Below, piece after piece: positions 48,520 through 56,856 of a stretch of DNA of 64,000 nucleotides. The position numbers and the translations under genes are program-made. Source of the stretch: Nocardia nova SH22a (GTDB taxonomy: Bacteria; Actinomycetota; Actinomycetes; Mycobacteriales; Mycobacteriaceae); assembly GCF_000523235.1 (NCBI RefSeq), contig NZ_CP006850.1, forward strand, positions 2,418,001-2,482,000, read 5' to 3'. The first letter of the stretch is position 1. The number at the start of each line of letters is the position of its first letter. The notes under the pieces were generated by a model. It searched no databases. It was not told the DNA's origin and saw nothing but the letters and a program-made list of their open reading frames with translations.

Positions 48520-49935
48520 TTACATAGCCATACCGGGGCAGTCTGTTTCGGGGGCTGCCTGCTGAGACTGGGGGATCCGGAGGGCTTGCACCGGGTGGTT
48601 CGCGTGGATCACATCGGCGGCGTCCCAGCGGTCCTTTGTGGACCGTAGCCGCGAAAGGTCTTCTCCGAACAGCCTCGCCGGGTCCGTCGGGCTTTCGGTG
48701 AAGCTGGTCAGGTCACGGTTCGAGTGTGCGGGAGCGATCGCTGTCGTCAGTGCGCGGAAACCGGCGGTTGCCGATTCGGCGGATGCGGGGTCGGTGATCA
48801 CGGCGACTGCGAACAGTAGGGCCGCGGAGTCGGTGAGCGCGCTCGGATCGCGATCGAGTGCGCCGCCGAGTTGGCGCAGTTCGACGGAGGTGAGGGTGGC
48901 GGCGGGGCCGGTCACCGCGTCTGCGATGGCGTCGGCGGGGACCGTCGACAGAATGGCGCTGTAGCCGCGGGCGGGAACGGGGACCGGTGGGTCCATGTGG
49001 AGTCCGGCGAGTGCCGATGGTGCTGTTACGTCGAATGTGTCCAGCTGCGGGGACAATTCGCGCAGGGGGGCGAGGAGAGTGTTCGCTGTGGCCGGGTCGG
49101 TCTGCAGGACCGCCTCGATGACGACGAAGGACCGCCCGGCGAAGATCGGTGGGACGTCGGGGGCCGCGGGGAAGCGCAGCGCTCGTGCCACGGAGGTCAC
49201 CGTCTCCGGTGACGTGGCGGTCCAGGTCGTCCAGGCGCGCAGGATTTCGCGGGTCGATTCCACCGGCCAGAACAGGGTGCCCGCGACGACGTCACCGATC
49301 GGGTGCAGGCGCAAGGTCAGGGCGGTGATGACGGCGATGTCGGCGCCGGTGAGGACCAGATCGAACAGTTCGTCGCCGATGCGAACATGGCGGATGACGC
49401 CGTCCGCGGTCACGAGTTCGAGTTCGAGGACCGACGCGCGAGCCGTGGCGTGCGAGCGGGCGAACCAGCCCAAGCCGCCGCCCAGGACGAGGCCGACCAC
49501 GCCGACATCGGCGGAGAATCCACCGATCGGAGTGAGCCCGGCGGCCGCGGCGGTAGCGGTGAGATCGCCGCAGCGGACACCGGCCTCGACGCGCGCGATC
49601 CGGGCGTCGGCGTCCACGTCGATTCCGTTCAGCGCGCCGGTGCGCAGGAGGATCGTGCGGGACAGGTCGCCGAGCGGGGTGGCGTTGTGGCCGGTGGACT
49701 GGGGTGCCACCCGCAATCCGAGTGCGGTGGCGGCTCGTACCGTCAGGGCCACGTCGTTTCGGTCCGCCGCGGTGACCACGGCGACCGGTTGCTGATCCGC
49801 CAGCAATTGCCACGCGCCGCGCGCCCGGTCCCATTCAGCGTCGGAGGGGCGGATCAGGTCGCCGGTCAGACCCGCGGCGAGAGCGTCGATGGTGCTGACA
49901 TCGCTGACGCTGAGGGTTTTCTGGGGGACAGACAT
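48520..49935 (-). CDS. FAD-binding (PCMH-type) oxidoreductase
   Basis: 471 residues from ATG 49935 with AAGGAGA before it. PCMH FAD domain: PVAVVTAADRNDVALTVRAA, APQSTGHNATPLGDL (likely FAD-attachment His), RTGALNGIDVD, GGFSADVGVVGLVLGGGLGW. The C-terminal part is degenerate relative to berberine-bridge enzymes. Catalyses an uncharacterised oxidation, possibly in secondary metabolism given the glycosyltransferase gene ~800 bases away. Confidence 0.86.
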   Translation of the reverse strand: MSVPQKTLSVSDVSTIDALAAGLTGDLIRPSDAEWDRARGAWQLLADQQPVAVVTAADRNDVALTVRAATALGLRVAPQSTGHNATPLGDLSRTILLRTGALNGIDVDADARIARVEAGVRCGDLTATAAAAGLTPIGGFSADVGVVGLVLGGGLGWFARSHATARASVLELELVTADGVIRHVRIGDELFDLVLTGADIAVITALTLRLHPIGDVVAGTLFWPVESTREILRAWTTWTATSPETVTSVARALRFPAAPDVPPIFAGRSFVVIEAVLQTDPATANTLLAPLRELSPQLDTFDVTAPSALAGLHMDPPVPVPARGYSAILSTVPADAIADAVTGPAATLTSVELRQLGGALDRDPSALTDSAALLFAVAVITDPASAESATAGFRALTTAIAPAHSNRDLTSFTESPTDPARLFGEDLSRLRSTKDRWDAADVIHANHPVQALRIPQSQQAAPETDCPGMAM

Positions 49936-50052
49936 GGTGGTCTCCTTGATGCGAACAGTTCGACGTGGGCCGAGACGGCCCGCGAGCCGGGTGGACGAGA
50001 GTATCTGCGGTCGAGCGAAACCGAGCCGGGGTGAGAAATGGCGCTCGCCCGG

Positions 50053-50330
50053 CCATGGGTGATGGACGGAACGCGCTGGCCGCGTCCCGCCCGCACTGCC
50101 GCGGACCTGCCCGTCACTACCGTGGGGGCCGCGCCGAGGCGGAGCGGCGTGCGGTCGGGGACGTTCCGGCCCCAAGTGATGGACGGGCGTGTGGCCGGGC
50201 CGGGTGCTGGGGCTAGGTGTGCGCCCGGGGCGGGGGATGGATGGGCGTGCTGCCTGGCCTGGGTGCTGGATAGGCGTGTGGCCAGGCCCCGGGTGACAGG
50301 TGGATGGGTGGCTGAGCCTGGGGATAGATG
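50053..50330. repeat. Degenerate short tandem repeats
   Basis: Four or five imperfect copies of a 30-40-base unit resembling GTGATGGACGGGCGTGTGGC and GGGTGCTGG, at about 50058, 50177, 50236, 50271 and 50301. They lie in the gene-free stretch 49936-50713, where no supported gene exists despite several open frames. Possible recombination or minisatellite-like tract. Confidence 0.5.
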
Positions 50331-50713
50331 TCGTGTGTCGCCGGTGCGCTGGAGCGTGGACCGACGGTTGCGAGCGTGCGATCCGAAAGATGTTGGGGTA
50401 GTGGCTGGTTCGCCATCTTGATATGCGCCGCCCCTATCCGATCGGAATTGCCCCGCAACAAGCGCCACCGGCCGCGGCCCTGTTCGAGCCAGCTCCGCCG
50501 GGCAGTCGCCGCCTGAGCCAAGCCCCGCGGGAACATCTGGGGACTGCCGCTGCCAACGGATTCGCTGAACGGGCACAAGCGGTATTCCGAAGGGGGAAGC
50601 GATATTTCTCGAAGATCAATGTCGGACTCCGGCCTACCCCGCCGGTCGGTTGTCCTGTAACGGCTGGTGGCTGTGCGGTAGGCGCAGAACGACCCTGCCG
50701 CGCACCCTTCGGG

Positions 50714-52012
50714 CTACGCCTGTTGCCGCGCCGTCGATCCCACGGCATCGGCGATGATGCCGTGGACGGCGTCCGGTCCTGGAGATCGGCGGATCGAATC
50801 GCCGATTGCCTTGGCACGCAAGCGATACCGATCGTCGGCCAGAACCGTGCGGACGGCGGCCGAAACCCGTTCGGGCGCAGGGGTGTCGGTGCGCAGGTCG
50901 ATTCCGACTCCCGCCCACCCTACGCGCGCGCTGACCTCGGTCTTGTCCTCGGTCCGGCCCGCGACCACGATCGGAACACCGTGTTCGAGCGCGTAGTGCA
51001 CGCCGCCGTAGCCGCCGTTGGTCACGAAGACGTCGGTCTGTGGCAGCAGGCGGTCGTAGGGCAGGAATTCGGCCGCTCGGACATTGGCGGGCAGATCGTG
51101 TGGCAGCGTGTCGACCGGTCGTCCGCCGGTGGCGACCACGACGATCGCGTCGTCGTCGGCGAGCGCGCGCACGGTGGGTTCGACGAGATTCCACGCGCCG
51201 GTTGCGACCGTGCCCTGGGTGACGTGCACGACGCGGCGGCCGTCGAGATCGCCCCACCACGTCGGCACCGGCATCGTCGACGGTCGCGAGCGCGCCACCG
51301 GACCCACGAAGTGGACGGTGTCGGGCAGGCCGCTGCGCACGTATTCGAATTCGGGGACGGTGAACTGCACGATGTGATCGGCTCCGGCGGGCCAGTCGAG
51401 GAAGAATCGTGGCAACTTCTGTCCGGTCTCGGCGCGCGCGATCTCGTTGGCATACCGCTGCACGGGCGCGAAGATCGCCTTCTCCGCACCGATGGTGAGC
51501 AGCGCGTTGCGGATTCGGCCCAGCCGCCCGGGTTTCGGCGCGATGCCGAGGCCGAAGGGCGCGACATCGGGGTGTTTCAGTGCCAGCGGCAAGATGCCGA
51601 GATCGACCAGCAGCGGGCGCTGCGAGCGCGGCATGCCGCTCAGTACCGCGGCGGCGGCGAACATCGACTCGGCGAGGATGGCATCCGTCGGCTCTGCGGC
51701 GACGGCCTCGCGGACCGCCCGAAGTTGGGCGGGCACCGGTCGGAGGAAGATCTCCTTCATGTCGTATCGGATGCCCGCGGGGCCGGAGAGTCCGCGGCGG
51801 CCGGGGAAGGCGGCGTCGATGTCGCGATCGTCGTAGTCGGCCTCGGCGGGGAGCGGGAGGTAGTCGGCTCCGGTGGCGAGCACGTCGTCGCGGAAGCGGG
51901 CGCCGGTGAGGAATCGGACGCGATCACCTGCGGCGATGAGGGATTCGGCGACGGCGAGCAGCGGCGTGACATGGCTGCGCACCGGCGTGGCGGTCAAGAG
52001 GACGGAGGTCAT
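50714..52012 (-). CDS. GT1/MGT-family glycosyltransferase
   Basis: 432 residues. N-terminal VLLTATPVRSHVTPLLAVAE and C-terminal RVVHVTQGTVATG, EFLPYDRLLPQTDVFVTNGG, GGVHYALEHGVPIVVAGRTE are typical of UDP-sugar-dependent macrolide/polyketide glycosyltransferases. It likely glycosylates or detoxifies a small hydrophobic molecule. Divergent from the TetR gene at 52104, whose operator-like palindrome lies in the gap. Confidence 0.88.
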   Translation of the reverse strand: MTSVLLTATPVRSHVTPLLAVAESLIAAGDRVRFLTGARFRDDVLATGADYLPLPAEADYDDRDIDAAFPGRRGLSGPAGIRYDMKEIFLRPVPAQLRAVREAVAAEPTDAILAESMFAAAAVLSGMPRSQRPLLVDLGILPLALKHPDVAPFGLGIAPKPGRLGRIRNALLTIGAEKAIFAPVQRYANEIARAETGQKLPRFFLDWPAGADHIVQFTVPEFEYVRSGLPDTVHFVGPVARSRPSTMPVPTWWGDLDGRRVVHVTQGTVATGAWNLVEPTVRALADDDAIVVVATGGRPVDTLPHDLPANVRAAEFLPYDRLLPQTDVFVTNGGYGGVHYALEHGVPIVVAGRTEDKTEVSARVGWAGVGIDLRTDTPAPERVSAAVRTVLADDRYRLRAKAIGDSIRRSPGPDAVHGIIADAVGSTARQQA

Positions 52013-52069
52013 GGGCAGGTCTTCCAGAGTGTGAAGCCGAGTAGTATTGATGACACCAACAGAGTATTC

Positions 52070-52088
52070 ACTACCCCAACAGGGTAGT
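52070..52088. promoter_or_regulatory. TetR-type operator between glycosyltransferase and regulator
   Basis: ACTACCC-CAACA-GGGTAGT, 7-bp perfect arms with a 5-base centre. A related direct element CCAACAGAGTATTCA sits at 52055-52069, suggesting two half-sites. It ends 15 bases before the TetR start. Confidence 0.68.
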
Positions 52089-52103
52089 CAATTAGGAATT
52101 GAG

Positions 52104-52742
52104 ATGAGCGACAAGACCGCCAGCCGGACCTATCGATCAGCCCTGCGCAGCGAACAAGCCGCCGCGACCCGCAGACGTGTGCTCGAGGCCGCCGCGGCCT
52201 GCTTCGTCGAGCGCGGGTACGGCGGCACCTCACTGGCGGATATCGGCTCGCGCGCCGGAGTGTCGACCGAGACCGTCAAATCGAACGGACCCAAACGCAA
52301 CCTGCTGCTGGGCGCCTTCGAGCAGGCGTTCGCCGGTGTGGAGGGGCAGGCGCCGGTTTCCGACAGCGACGCCGCCGTCGAGGTCGCCGCCATCGCCGAC
52401 GACGACCGGTTCCTCACGGCGGCAGCCGCATTCGTCGCCGCGGCGAACGCCCGCACCAGCGCGCTGTGGACGGAATTCCTCAGCGCCGCCAACGCCGATG
52501 CCGCCGTGAGTGAGGCACTGGACGGGCTACTGGCCCGCCGGAAACAGGACTACCGCACGGTGGTCGGCATGTTGATCGAACGCGAGATCGCCTGCGGCGA
52601 CACCGATCCCGAGACCGCGGCCGACGAGTTGTCCTTCCTCTGGTCGCCGGAAAGTCATCAGCAACTGGTGCTGCAGGGCGGGTGGAGTATGGATCGCTAC
52701 CGCGCGTGGCTCGTCGCGACGGTGCGGCGGCAACTCGGCTGA
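52104..52742 (+). CDS. TetR-family transcriptional regulator
   Basis: 212 residues from ATG 52104, preceded by AGGAATT. HTH: RVLEAAAACFVERGYGGTSL then AGVSTETVKSNGPKRNLLL (residues ~22-70), in which the usual YxxFxxK is replaced by SNGPKRN. The C-terminal half is helical. Probably controls the divergent glycosyltransferase. Confidence 0.9.
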   Translation: MSDKTASRTYRSALRSEQAAATRRRVLEAAAACFVERGYGGTSLADIGSRAGVSTETVKSNGPKRNLLLGAFEQAFAGVEGQAPVSDSDAAVEVAAIADDDRFLTAAAAFVAAANARTSALWTEFLSAANADAAVSEALDGLLARRKQDYRTVVGMLIEREIACGDTDPETAADELSFLWSPESHQQLVLQGGWSMDRYRAWLVATVRRQLG

Positions 52743-52934
52743 CCGGATCTCACCTGCCGGCAACGGTACTCGCCGTCTCACCCCGGGGTGCGATCCGCAT
52801 GCCATACCCGGGGGTGAGGTGGAACGAGAAATTCGCCCATAGCTTTCGGTGTATCGACACTCCGCGCGCCGACAACGGGCCGTTGCCTCGCGGCGAGCGG
52901 AAGTGGCCTTCGCACTTCGGCTTTGGGGAGAAAT

Positions 52935-54005
52935 ATGACTGTCTCAGCGGTCAGAGAGTCGGCTCCGCGGTCACCGCGGCGTGCCGACGGTGACTACGCC
53001 CGCCTGCTGCGCCGGATCTCCGACGCCGGGCTCATGGATCGCCGACCGCGCTACTACGCGGTCAGGCTCAGCGTTGTCGGGGCCGCGTTCGTGGCGGCCT
53101 GGGCGGCGTTCTTCCTCGTGGGCGATTCGTGGTGGACTCTGGTGATCGCCGCGGTCATGGCCGTCACCTTCGCCCAAGTCGCGCTCGTCATGCATGATGT
53201 CGCGCACCGCCAGGTGTTCCGGCTTCGGCGTCCGGCCGAGATCATGGGGCGGATCGCGGGGAATGCCGGTATCGGTCTGGGGTATGGGTGGTGGCAGGAC
53301 AAGCACACGCGCCATCATGCCAATCCGAATCACGAGGAACTCGATCCCGATGTGGTGCCGGACGTTCTGGTCTGGTCGCAGCGGCAGGCGCGGGCCAGTC
53401 GTGGGCTGCCTCGGCTGATCGGGAGGGCGCAGGCGTTCCTGTTCTTTCCGCTGTTGATGCTGGAGGGCCTGAATCTGCATGTGGCCGGGGTGCGGGCGCT
53501 TCGGAATCGAGCGCTCAAAAACCGTGTGCTGGAGGGTGTGCTGCTGTTCGGGCACTTCGCCGTCTATCTGACCGCGGTGTTCGCAATCCTGCCCGCGGAC
53601 AAAGCTTTTGCGTTTCTCGCCGTCCATCAGGCGCTGTTCGGTCTCTACATGGGCTGCATCTTCGCTCCGAACCACAAGGGCATGCCGACCTTGACCGGCG
53701 ACGACCGCCCCGACTACCTGCGACGGCAGGTGCTGACCTCCCGCAATGTGCGTGGCGGGGTGGTGACCGATATCGCGCTCGGCGGCCTCAATTACCAGAT
53801 CGAGCACCACTTGTTTCCGAGTATGCCGACGCCGAATCTGCGGCATGCGCAGGTGATCGTCCGGGACTACTGCGGCGAGATCGGGGTGCCGTATCACGAG
53901 ACCGGTCTGATTTCGTCGTACCGTGAGGCGCTGCGGCACCTGCACGATGTCGGTGCGCCGTTGCGCTCCGGAGGCGCGGCGTCCCCTGATCGGGCGACGC
54001 AGTAG
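52935..54005 (+). CDS. Membrane fatty acid desaturase
   Basis: 356 residues from ATG 52935, GGGGAG upstream. Three histidine boxes: HDVAH, HTRHH and NYQIEHH (the last two with di-His). Membrane segments include VVGAAFVAAWAAFF and VLLFGHFAVYLTAVFAIL. The NYQIEHHLFPSMPTPNL end is characteristic of acyl-lipid/acyl-CoA desaturases. Likely uses di-iron and an electron donor at the membrane. Confidence 0.92.
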   Translation: MTVSAVRESAPRSPRRADGDYARLLRRISDAGLMDRRPRYYAVRLSVVGAAFVAAWAAFFLVGDSWWTLVIAAVMAVTFAQVALVMHDVAHRQVFRLRRPAEIMGRIAGNAGIGLGYGWWQDKHTRHHANPNHEELDPDVVPDVLVWSQRQARASRGLPRLIGRAQAFLFFPLLMLEGLNLHVAGVRALRNRALKNRVLEGVLLFGHFAVYLTAVFAILPADKAFAFLAVHQALFGLYMGCIFAPNHKGMPTLTGDDRPDYLRRQVLTSRNVRGGVVTDIALGGLNYQIEHHLFPSMPTPNLRHAQVIVRDYCGEIGVPYHETGLISSYREALRHLHDVGAPLRSGGAASPDRATQ

Positions 54006-54146
54006 GTGGATCGTGCGCGACGGCTGTCGGTCTGCGACGCCCGCGGCCGGTGGCGATACCTCGCCGTGCGCAACCGCCGCGTCATGTCGGCGCGCGCACC
54101 GTGGCACGTGCGACGATCTTGCGTGCACCCAACCACGGGAGATGTG

Positions 54147-54587
54147 ATGACCACGTTGCAACAGGCGGTGGAACTCGGTCGTGCCGAGAAGGGGCTCGCC
54201 GTCGTCTCGACCCTGCGATCAGATCTGACGATCCAGTCCACGCTGGTCAATGTCGGATTGTTGCCGCATCCCCTGTCGGGGCAGCCGGTGCTCGGCTTCG
54301 TCACCTACGGCAAGGTGAAACTCGCCAATCTGCGTGCGCGGCCTCAGGTGAGTATCACCTTCCGGCAGGGCTGGGCGTGGGCGACGGCGGAGGGCCACGC
54401 TCAGATCGTCGGTCCCGATGATCCCCAGCCGTGGATCGATGCCGAGGGTGTGCGGAGACTGCTGCGCGACGTGTTCGCGGCCGCCGGTGGCGAACACGAC
54501 GACTGGGACGAGTACGACCGCGTGATGGCGGCGGAGCGCCGCGCCGCGGTCCTGGTCGAACCGAGCCGGGTCTACGGCAACGGTTAG
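54147..54587 (+). CDS. PPOX-class split-barrel flavoprotein-like protein
   Basis: 146 residues; GGGAGATGTG precedes ATG 54147. GLAVVSTLRSDLTIQSTLVN, LGFVTYGKVKLANLRARPQV, FRQGWAWATAEGHAQIVGPD and PSRVYGNG fit F420- or FMN-binding PPOX-class proteins of the DUF385/pyridoxamine-oxidase type. Cofactor and substrate unassigned. It begins ~140 bases after the desaturase stop. Confidence 0.84.
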   Translation: MTTLQQAVELGRAEKGLAVVSTLRSDLTIQSTLVNVGLLPHPLSGQPVLGFVTYGKVKLANLRARPQVSITFRQGWAWATAEGHAQIVGPDDPQPWIDAEGVRRLLRDVFAAAGGEHDDWDEYDRVMAAERRAAVLVEPSRVYGNG

Positions 54588-54665
54588 TCGTCGATGTGTG
54601 GTGAGGCCGATGTCGACCACTATCGCGTCGGCCGTTGTGAGCGCATCGATGGAAGACAAGTTTCC

Positions 54666-54702
54666 TTGACATCGAATGTCAAAGATCCTTAACATCGATC
54701 TC
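54666..54702 (+). promoter_or_regulatory. SigA-like promoter with overlapping operator, probably leaderless
   Basis: TTGACA at 54666-54671, 17-base spacer, TTAACA at 54689-54694. The palindrome TGACAT-CGA-ATGTCA (54667-54681) overlaps the -35, an obvious autorepressor site. Expected transcription start is at or within a few bases of GTG 54703, so translation would begin at the first bases of the mRNA. The ATG at 54676 lies between -35 and -10 and cannot be used from this promoter. Confidence 0.72.
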
Positions 54703-54924
54703 GTGGTCAGTGATCAGCGGGAGCATCCGGTACGTACGCGGCGGCGCGAGTGCCGGATGACTCAGGCGAACTTGGCGACGACTGTCGGAGTCAGCCGGCA
54801 GACCGTGATCTCGATCGAACAGGGTGACTACGCGCCGAGTGTCTTTCTCGCCTTGCGTATCGCTCGTGCGCTGGGGACAACGGTGGAAGACATTTTCTGG
54901 ACCGAGGATCTGGAGGGGACATGA
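54703..54924 (+). CDS. Small XRE-family (YgzD-like) transcriptional regulator
   Basis: 73 residues from GTG 54703. HTH MTQANLATTVGVSRQTVISI, then EQGDYAPSVFLALRIARALG and TTVEDIFW, the usual compact one-domain regulator. Its stop overlaps the ATG of the membrane-protein gene (ATGA at 54921-54924). Typically such pairs are regulator plus small membrane protein. Probably autorepressed through the TGACAT palindrome. Confidence 0.88.
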   Translation: MVSDQREHPVRTRRRECRMTQANLATTVGVSRQTVISIEQGDYAPSVFLALRIARALGTTVEDIFWTEDLEGT

Positions 54925-55421
54925 CCAAGACCACCGCATTCGAAGACATCTTCCTGGCGCCCGACGAACCGGCATGGGACGACGAGCGTGCTCGCGAGGA
55001 GTTCTACCGGGGCTCGACCGTCGCGCTGAACGTGATGATGTACGCCTGCTACGTGATCGCCATCGTGGCCGCGGCCACGGATGCCGTACTGGTGTCGATC
55101 TTGCTCATGGTGCTTCCCGGCCTGTCGGGACTGGTGCTGCTGCGCTACTGCGCGCGGCGAGGTATCGATATGCGGACCATGCTGAAAGGGTTTTCGCCGC
55201 AGCGCAAACGGATCGCCTATGCCACGACCTATCCGTTGATCGTGGTGTGGCTGGTCGTCTTCCTGTGGCGCACACTGCCGTCGGATTCGTTTCCGCAGAG
55301 CCTGATCGGCGCGGTTGCCGGTGCCGCGGTCGGAGCGGCCGCGGCCCTGGCCGCCGGCAAGCTGATGCGGCGCCGGGTTACGGCGGGCCAGCTGCCCGAG
55401 GACGACATCTTCGATGCCTAG
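54921..55421 (+). CDS. Four-helix membrane protein coupled to XRE regulator
   Basis: 166 residues. Membrane segments: YACYVIAIVAAATDAVLVSI, LMVLPGLSGLVLLRYCA, TTYPLIVVWLVVFLW and a Gly/Ala-rich AVAGAAVGAAAALAAGK. Acidic N-terminus (EDIFLAPDEPAWDDERAREE). ATGA overlap with the regulator implies joint expression. Function unknown. Confidence 0.83.
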   Translation: MTKTTAFEDIFLAPDEPAWDDERAREEFYRGSTVALNVMMYACYVIAIVAAATDAVLVSILLMVLPGLSGLVLLRYCARRGIDMRTMLKGFSPQRKRIAYATTYPLIVVWLVVFLWRTLPSDSFPQSLIGAVAGAAVGAAAALAAGKLMRRRVTAGQLPEDDIFDA

Positions 55422-55435
55422 AGCATCCGCACGAG

Positions 55436-55465
55436 CGGCACATCACCTCGGAAGGTGATGTGCCG
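55436..55465. terminator. Perfect 13-bp hairpin at convergent 3' ends
   Basis: CGGCACATCACCT-CGGA-AGGTGATGTGCCG, 13 perfect base pairs with a 4-base loop, without a clear U tract. It lies 14 bases after the membrane-protein stop and at the 3' end of the AraC remnant. Most likely a terminator for both directions. Confidence 0.72.
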
Positions 55466-55580
55466 CAGCGCGATAGCGCCCCGGTCCCGTGCTGTACTCC
55501 CGTTTGAACGCCTTGGCGAATGCGAATTCCGAGGTGTAGCCGACCCGTTGTGCCACCGCGCGCAGCGGAGTGTCGCGCCG
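55443..55580 (-). pseudogene. C-terminal remnant of an AraC-family regulator
   Basis: The minus strand encodes RDTPLRAVAQRVGYTSEFAF ... AKAFKREYSTGPGRYRAAAH and stops at 55443. This is the last ~45 residues of an AraC helix-turn-helix (second HTH). No start exists, because sequence upstream (toward higher coordinates) switches to a different, opposite-strand gene remnant. Confidence 0.85.
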
Positions 55581-55582
55581 AG

Positions 55583-55741
55583 GGCCGTCTTCGGATCAAC
55601 CACTGGATCGCCTCCGGGATCCGCGACGGTGTTCTTCGTCCCCATGTCGGTGCGGTCTTCGATGGACTCGGCAGCATCCGCGACGCCCACCGGATGATGG
55701 AATCCGGCACCCACACCGGCAAGATCGTCGTCAAAGTCTGA
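55583..55741 (+). pseudogene. C-terminal remnant of a zinc-type/quinone oxidoreductase (MDR)
   Basis: The plus strand reads GVLRPHVGAVFDGLGSIRDA, HRMMESGTHTGKIVVKV and stops at 55741, the extreme C-terminus of Adh_zinc_N_2 quinone oxidoreductases. The upstream protein is missing. It abuts the AraC remnant with 5' ends facing, as expected if a divergent regulator-enzyme pair lost its central part. Confidence 0.8.
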
Positions 55742-55777
55742 GCGGCACGGGACTTTTCCGCAACTCGGACCGATCCC

Positions 55778-55801
55778 GACGCATCGTTTGTGCGTCGATA
55801 T
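55778..55801. promoter_or_regulatory. Palindromic GACGCA-N7-TGCGTC element, left copy
   Basis: GACGCATCGTTTGTGCGTCGATAT, nearly identical to the element at 56776. The spacer TCGTTTG and trailing GATAT are kept. It lies between the MDR remnant and the stop of the MerR gene, so it may be a relic of the lost divergent pair's control region or a distal binding site. Confidence 0.6.
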
Positions 55802-55877
55802 TCGGGGGCTCAGGGCTGGGCGTAGGAATCTGTGGCATATCAGGTGTGCCAAGTCGGTCCGCGACGCCCGCGCGCGG

Positions 55878-56747
55878 TCATGTCGTGGTGACCGGAATCA
55901 GCTGCGCCAGTGCCGTTTCGAGATCGTCCACCGTGGTCACATCGCTCGGGAGGGTGGCATCGGACCAGCCCGGGCCCGCGGGAAGGACGCGGGCGCCACG
56001 GTCGGTGCAGGCACGGACCGCCGAGGTGAGTGCGGTCGAATCCTGTTGAGACCACAGGACGACGGTGGTGGGGGAGGTGATCCTGCCGAGCGTGTCGGCC
56101 ACGGCATGGGTGGGTACGTCGGGGCCGAGCATGTTCGCCGGGACGGACCGCTCGGCCAAGGCGGCGCGCAGCACTTCGAGTGGGAGGGCGTGGGACTCGC
56201 CGCTGGTGCACGCCAGGACGATGGTGGCCGTTCCGGCGGCAGGTGGTGGGGGGAGCGTGCGGTGCAGCGCGGAGGTGATGCACCACGACAGCAGATGCTC
56301 GACATCGATGCATCTTTCCCCGGCGCCCTGCCGGGCGACGATATCGGCGAAAGCCTGGCGGCACAGGCGGTTCCAGGTGGAGATCACTCCGAATGTGCGG
56401 ATATGGGCCATCAGGAACGAGGTCACGGCGGTGGTGTCGAGGGCGAAGGCGGCCGTGAGCAGCGGTGGATAATCGCCCTCGGCGAGTTCGGCGGCCCGGA
56501 CGGTGTTCGCCGCACTCGCGGGGCTGGCTCCGCCGCGCACGAGGATGACCATTCGCTGCAGTATCGCGATATCGGCCTCGGTGTAGAGCCGGTGGCGGCC
56601 GGGCCGGTGCCCCGACGGGCCGATGTCGTAGCGCTGATTCCAGCTCCGCAGTGTCGCGGTGGGGATTCCGATGCGCTCGGCCACCGTGCCGATCGGGAAA
56701 CCGGCCGGATCGCTCTCTGGTGCCGGGTCGGTGGACATGGCCGTCAT
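55878..56747 (-). CDS. MerR-family regulator with B12-binding-like domain (LitR/CarH-like)
   Basis: 289 residues (ATG 56747; ATG 56735 also possible). MerR helix-turn-helix FPIGTVAERIGIPTATLRSW ... RHRLYTEADIAILQRM at ~17-70. A helical bundle containing W and an E-H pair (CIDVEHLLSW) follows, then a Rossmann-like segment IVLACTSGESHALPLEVL and LGPDVPTHAV, matching the cobalamin-binding GExH region of CarH/LitR photoreceptors. Cobalamin binding is inferred. It is divergent from the lipocalin-photolyase-SDR genes, the usual LitR target set. Confidence 0.82.
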   Translation of the reverse strand: MTAMSTDPAPESDPAGFPIGTVAERIGIPTATLRSWNQRYDIGPSGHRPGRHRLYTEADIAILQRMVILVRGGASPASAANTVRAAELAEGDYPPLLTAAFALDTTAVTSFLMAHIRTFGVISTWNRLCRQAFADIVARQGAGERCIDVEHLLSWCITSALHRTLPPPPAAGTATIVLACTSGESHALPLEVLRAALAERSVPANMLGPDVPTHAVADTLGRITSPTTVVLWSQQDSTALTSAVRACTDRGARVLPAGPGWSDATLPSDVTTVDDLETALAQLIPVTTT

Positions 56748-56775
56748 TCTGCCTCTCCTGGGTGCGGATTCGACC

Positions 56776-56799
56776 GATGCATCGTTTGTGCATCGATAT
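56776..56799. promoter_or_regulatory. Palindromic GATGCA-N7-TGCATC element, right copy
   Basis: GATGCATCGTTTGTGCATCGATAT between the divergent MerR and lipocalin genes, 29 bases from the MerR start. The arms are perfect 6-mers. TAGCAT follows at 56804 and could be a -10 for the rightward genes. Probably the binding site of the MerR regulator. Confidence 0.68.
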
Positions 56800-56856
56800 C
56801 TGCTAGCATAGCCGTCAGCGATCGAATCGATGCGTCAACCGACCGAGGAGTCTCCG

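Noticed and set aside
50213..50578. 121-codon minus-strand frame over the tandem repeats
   Set aside because: The Pro/His-rich product arises from the repeats themselves; no start signal.
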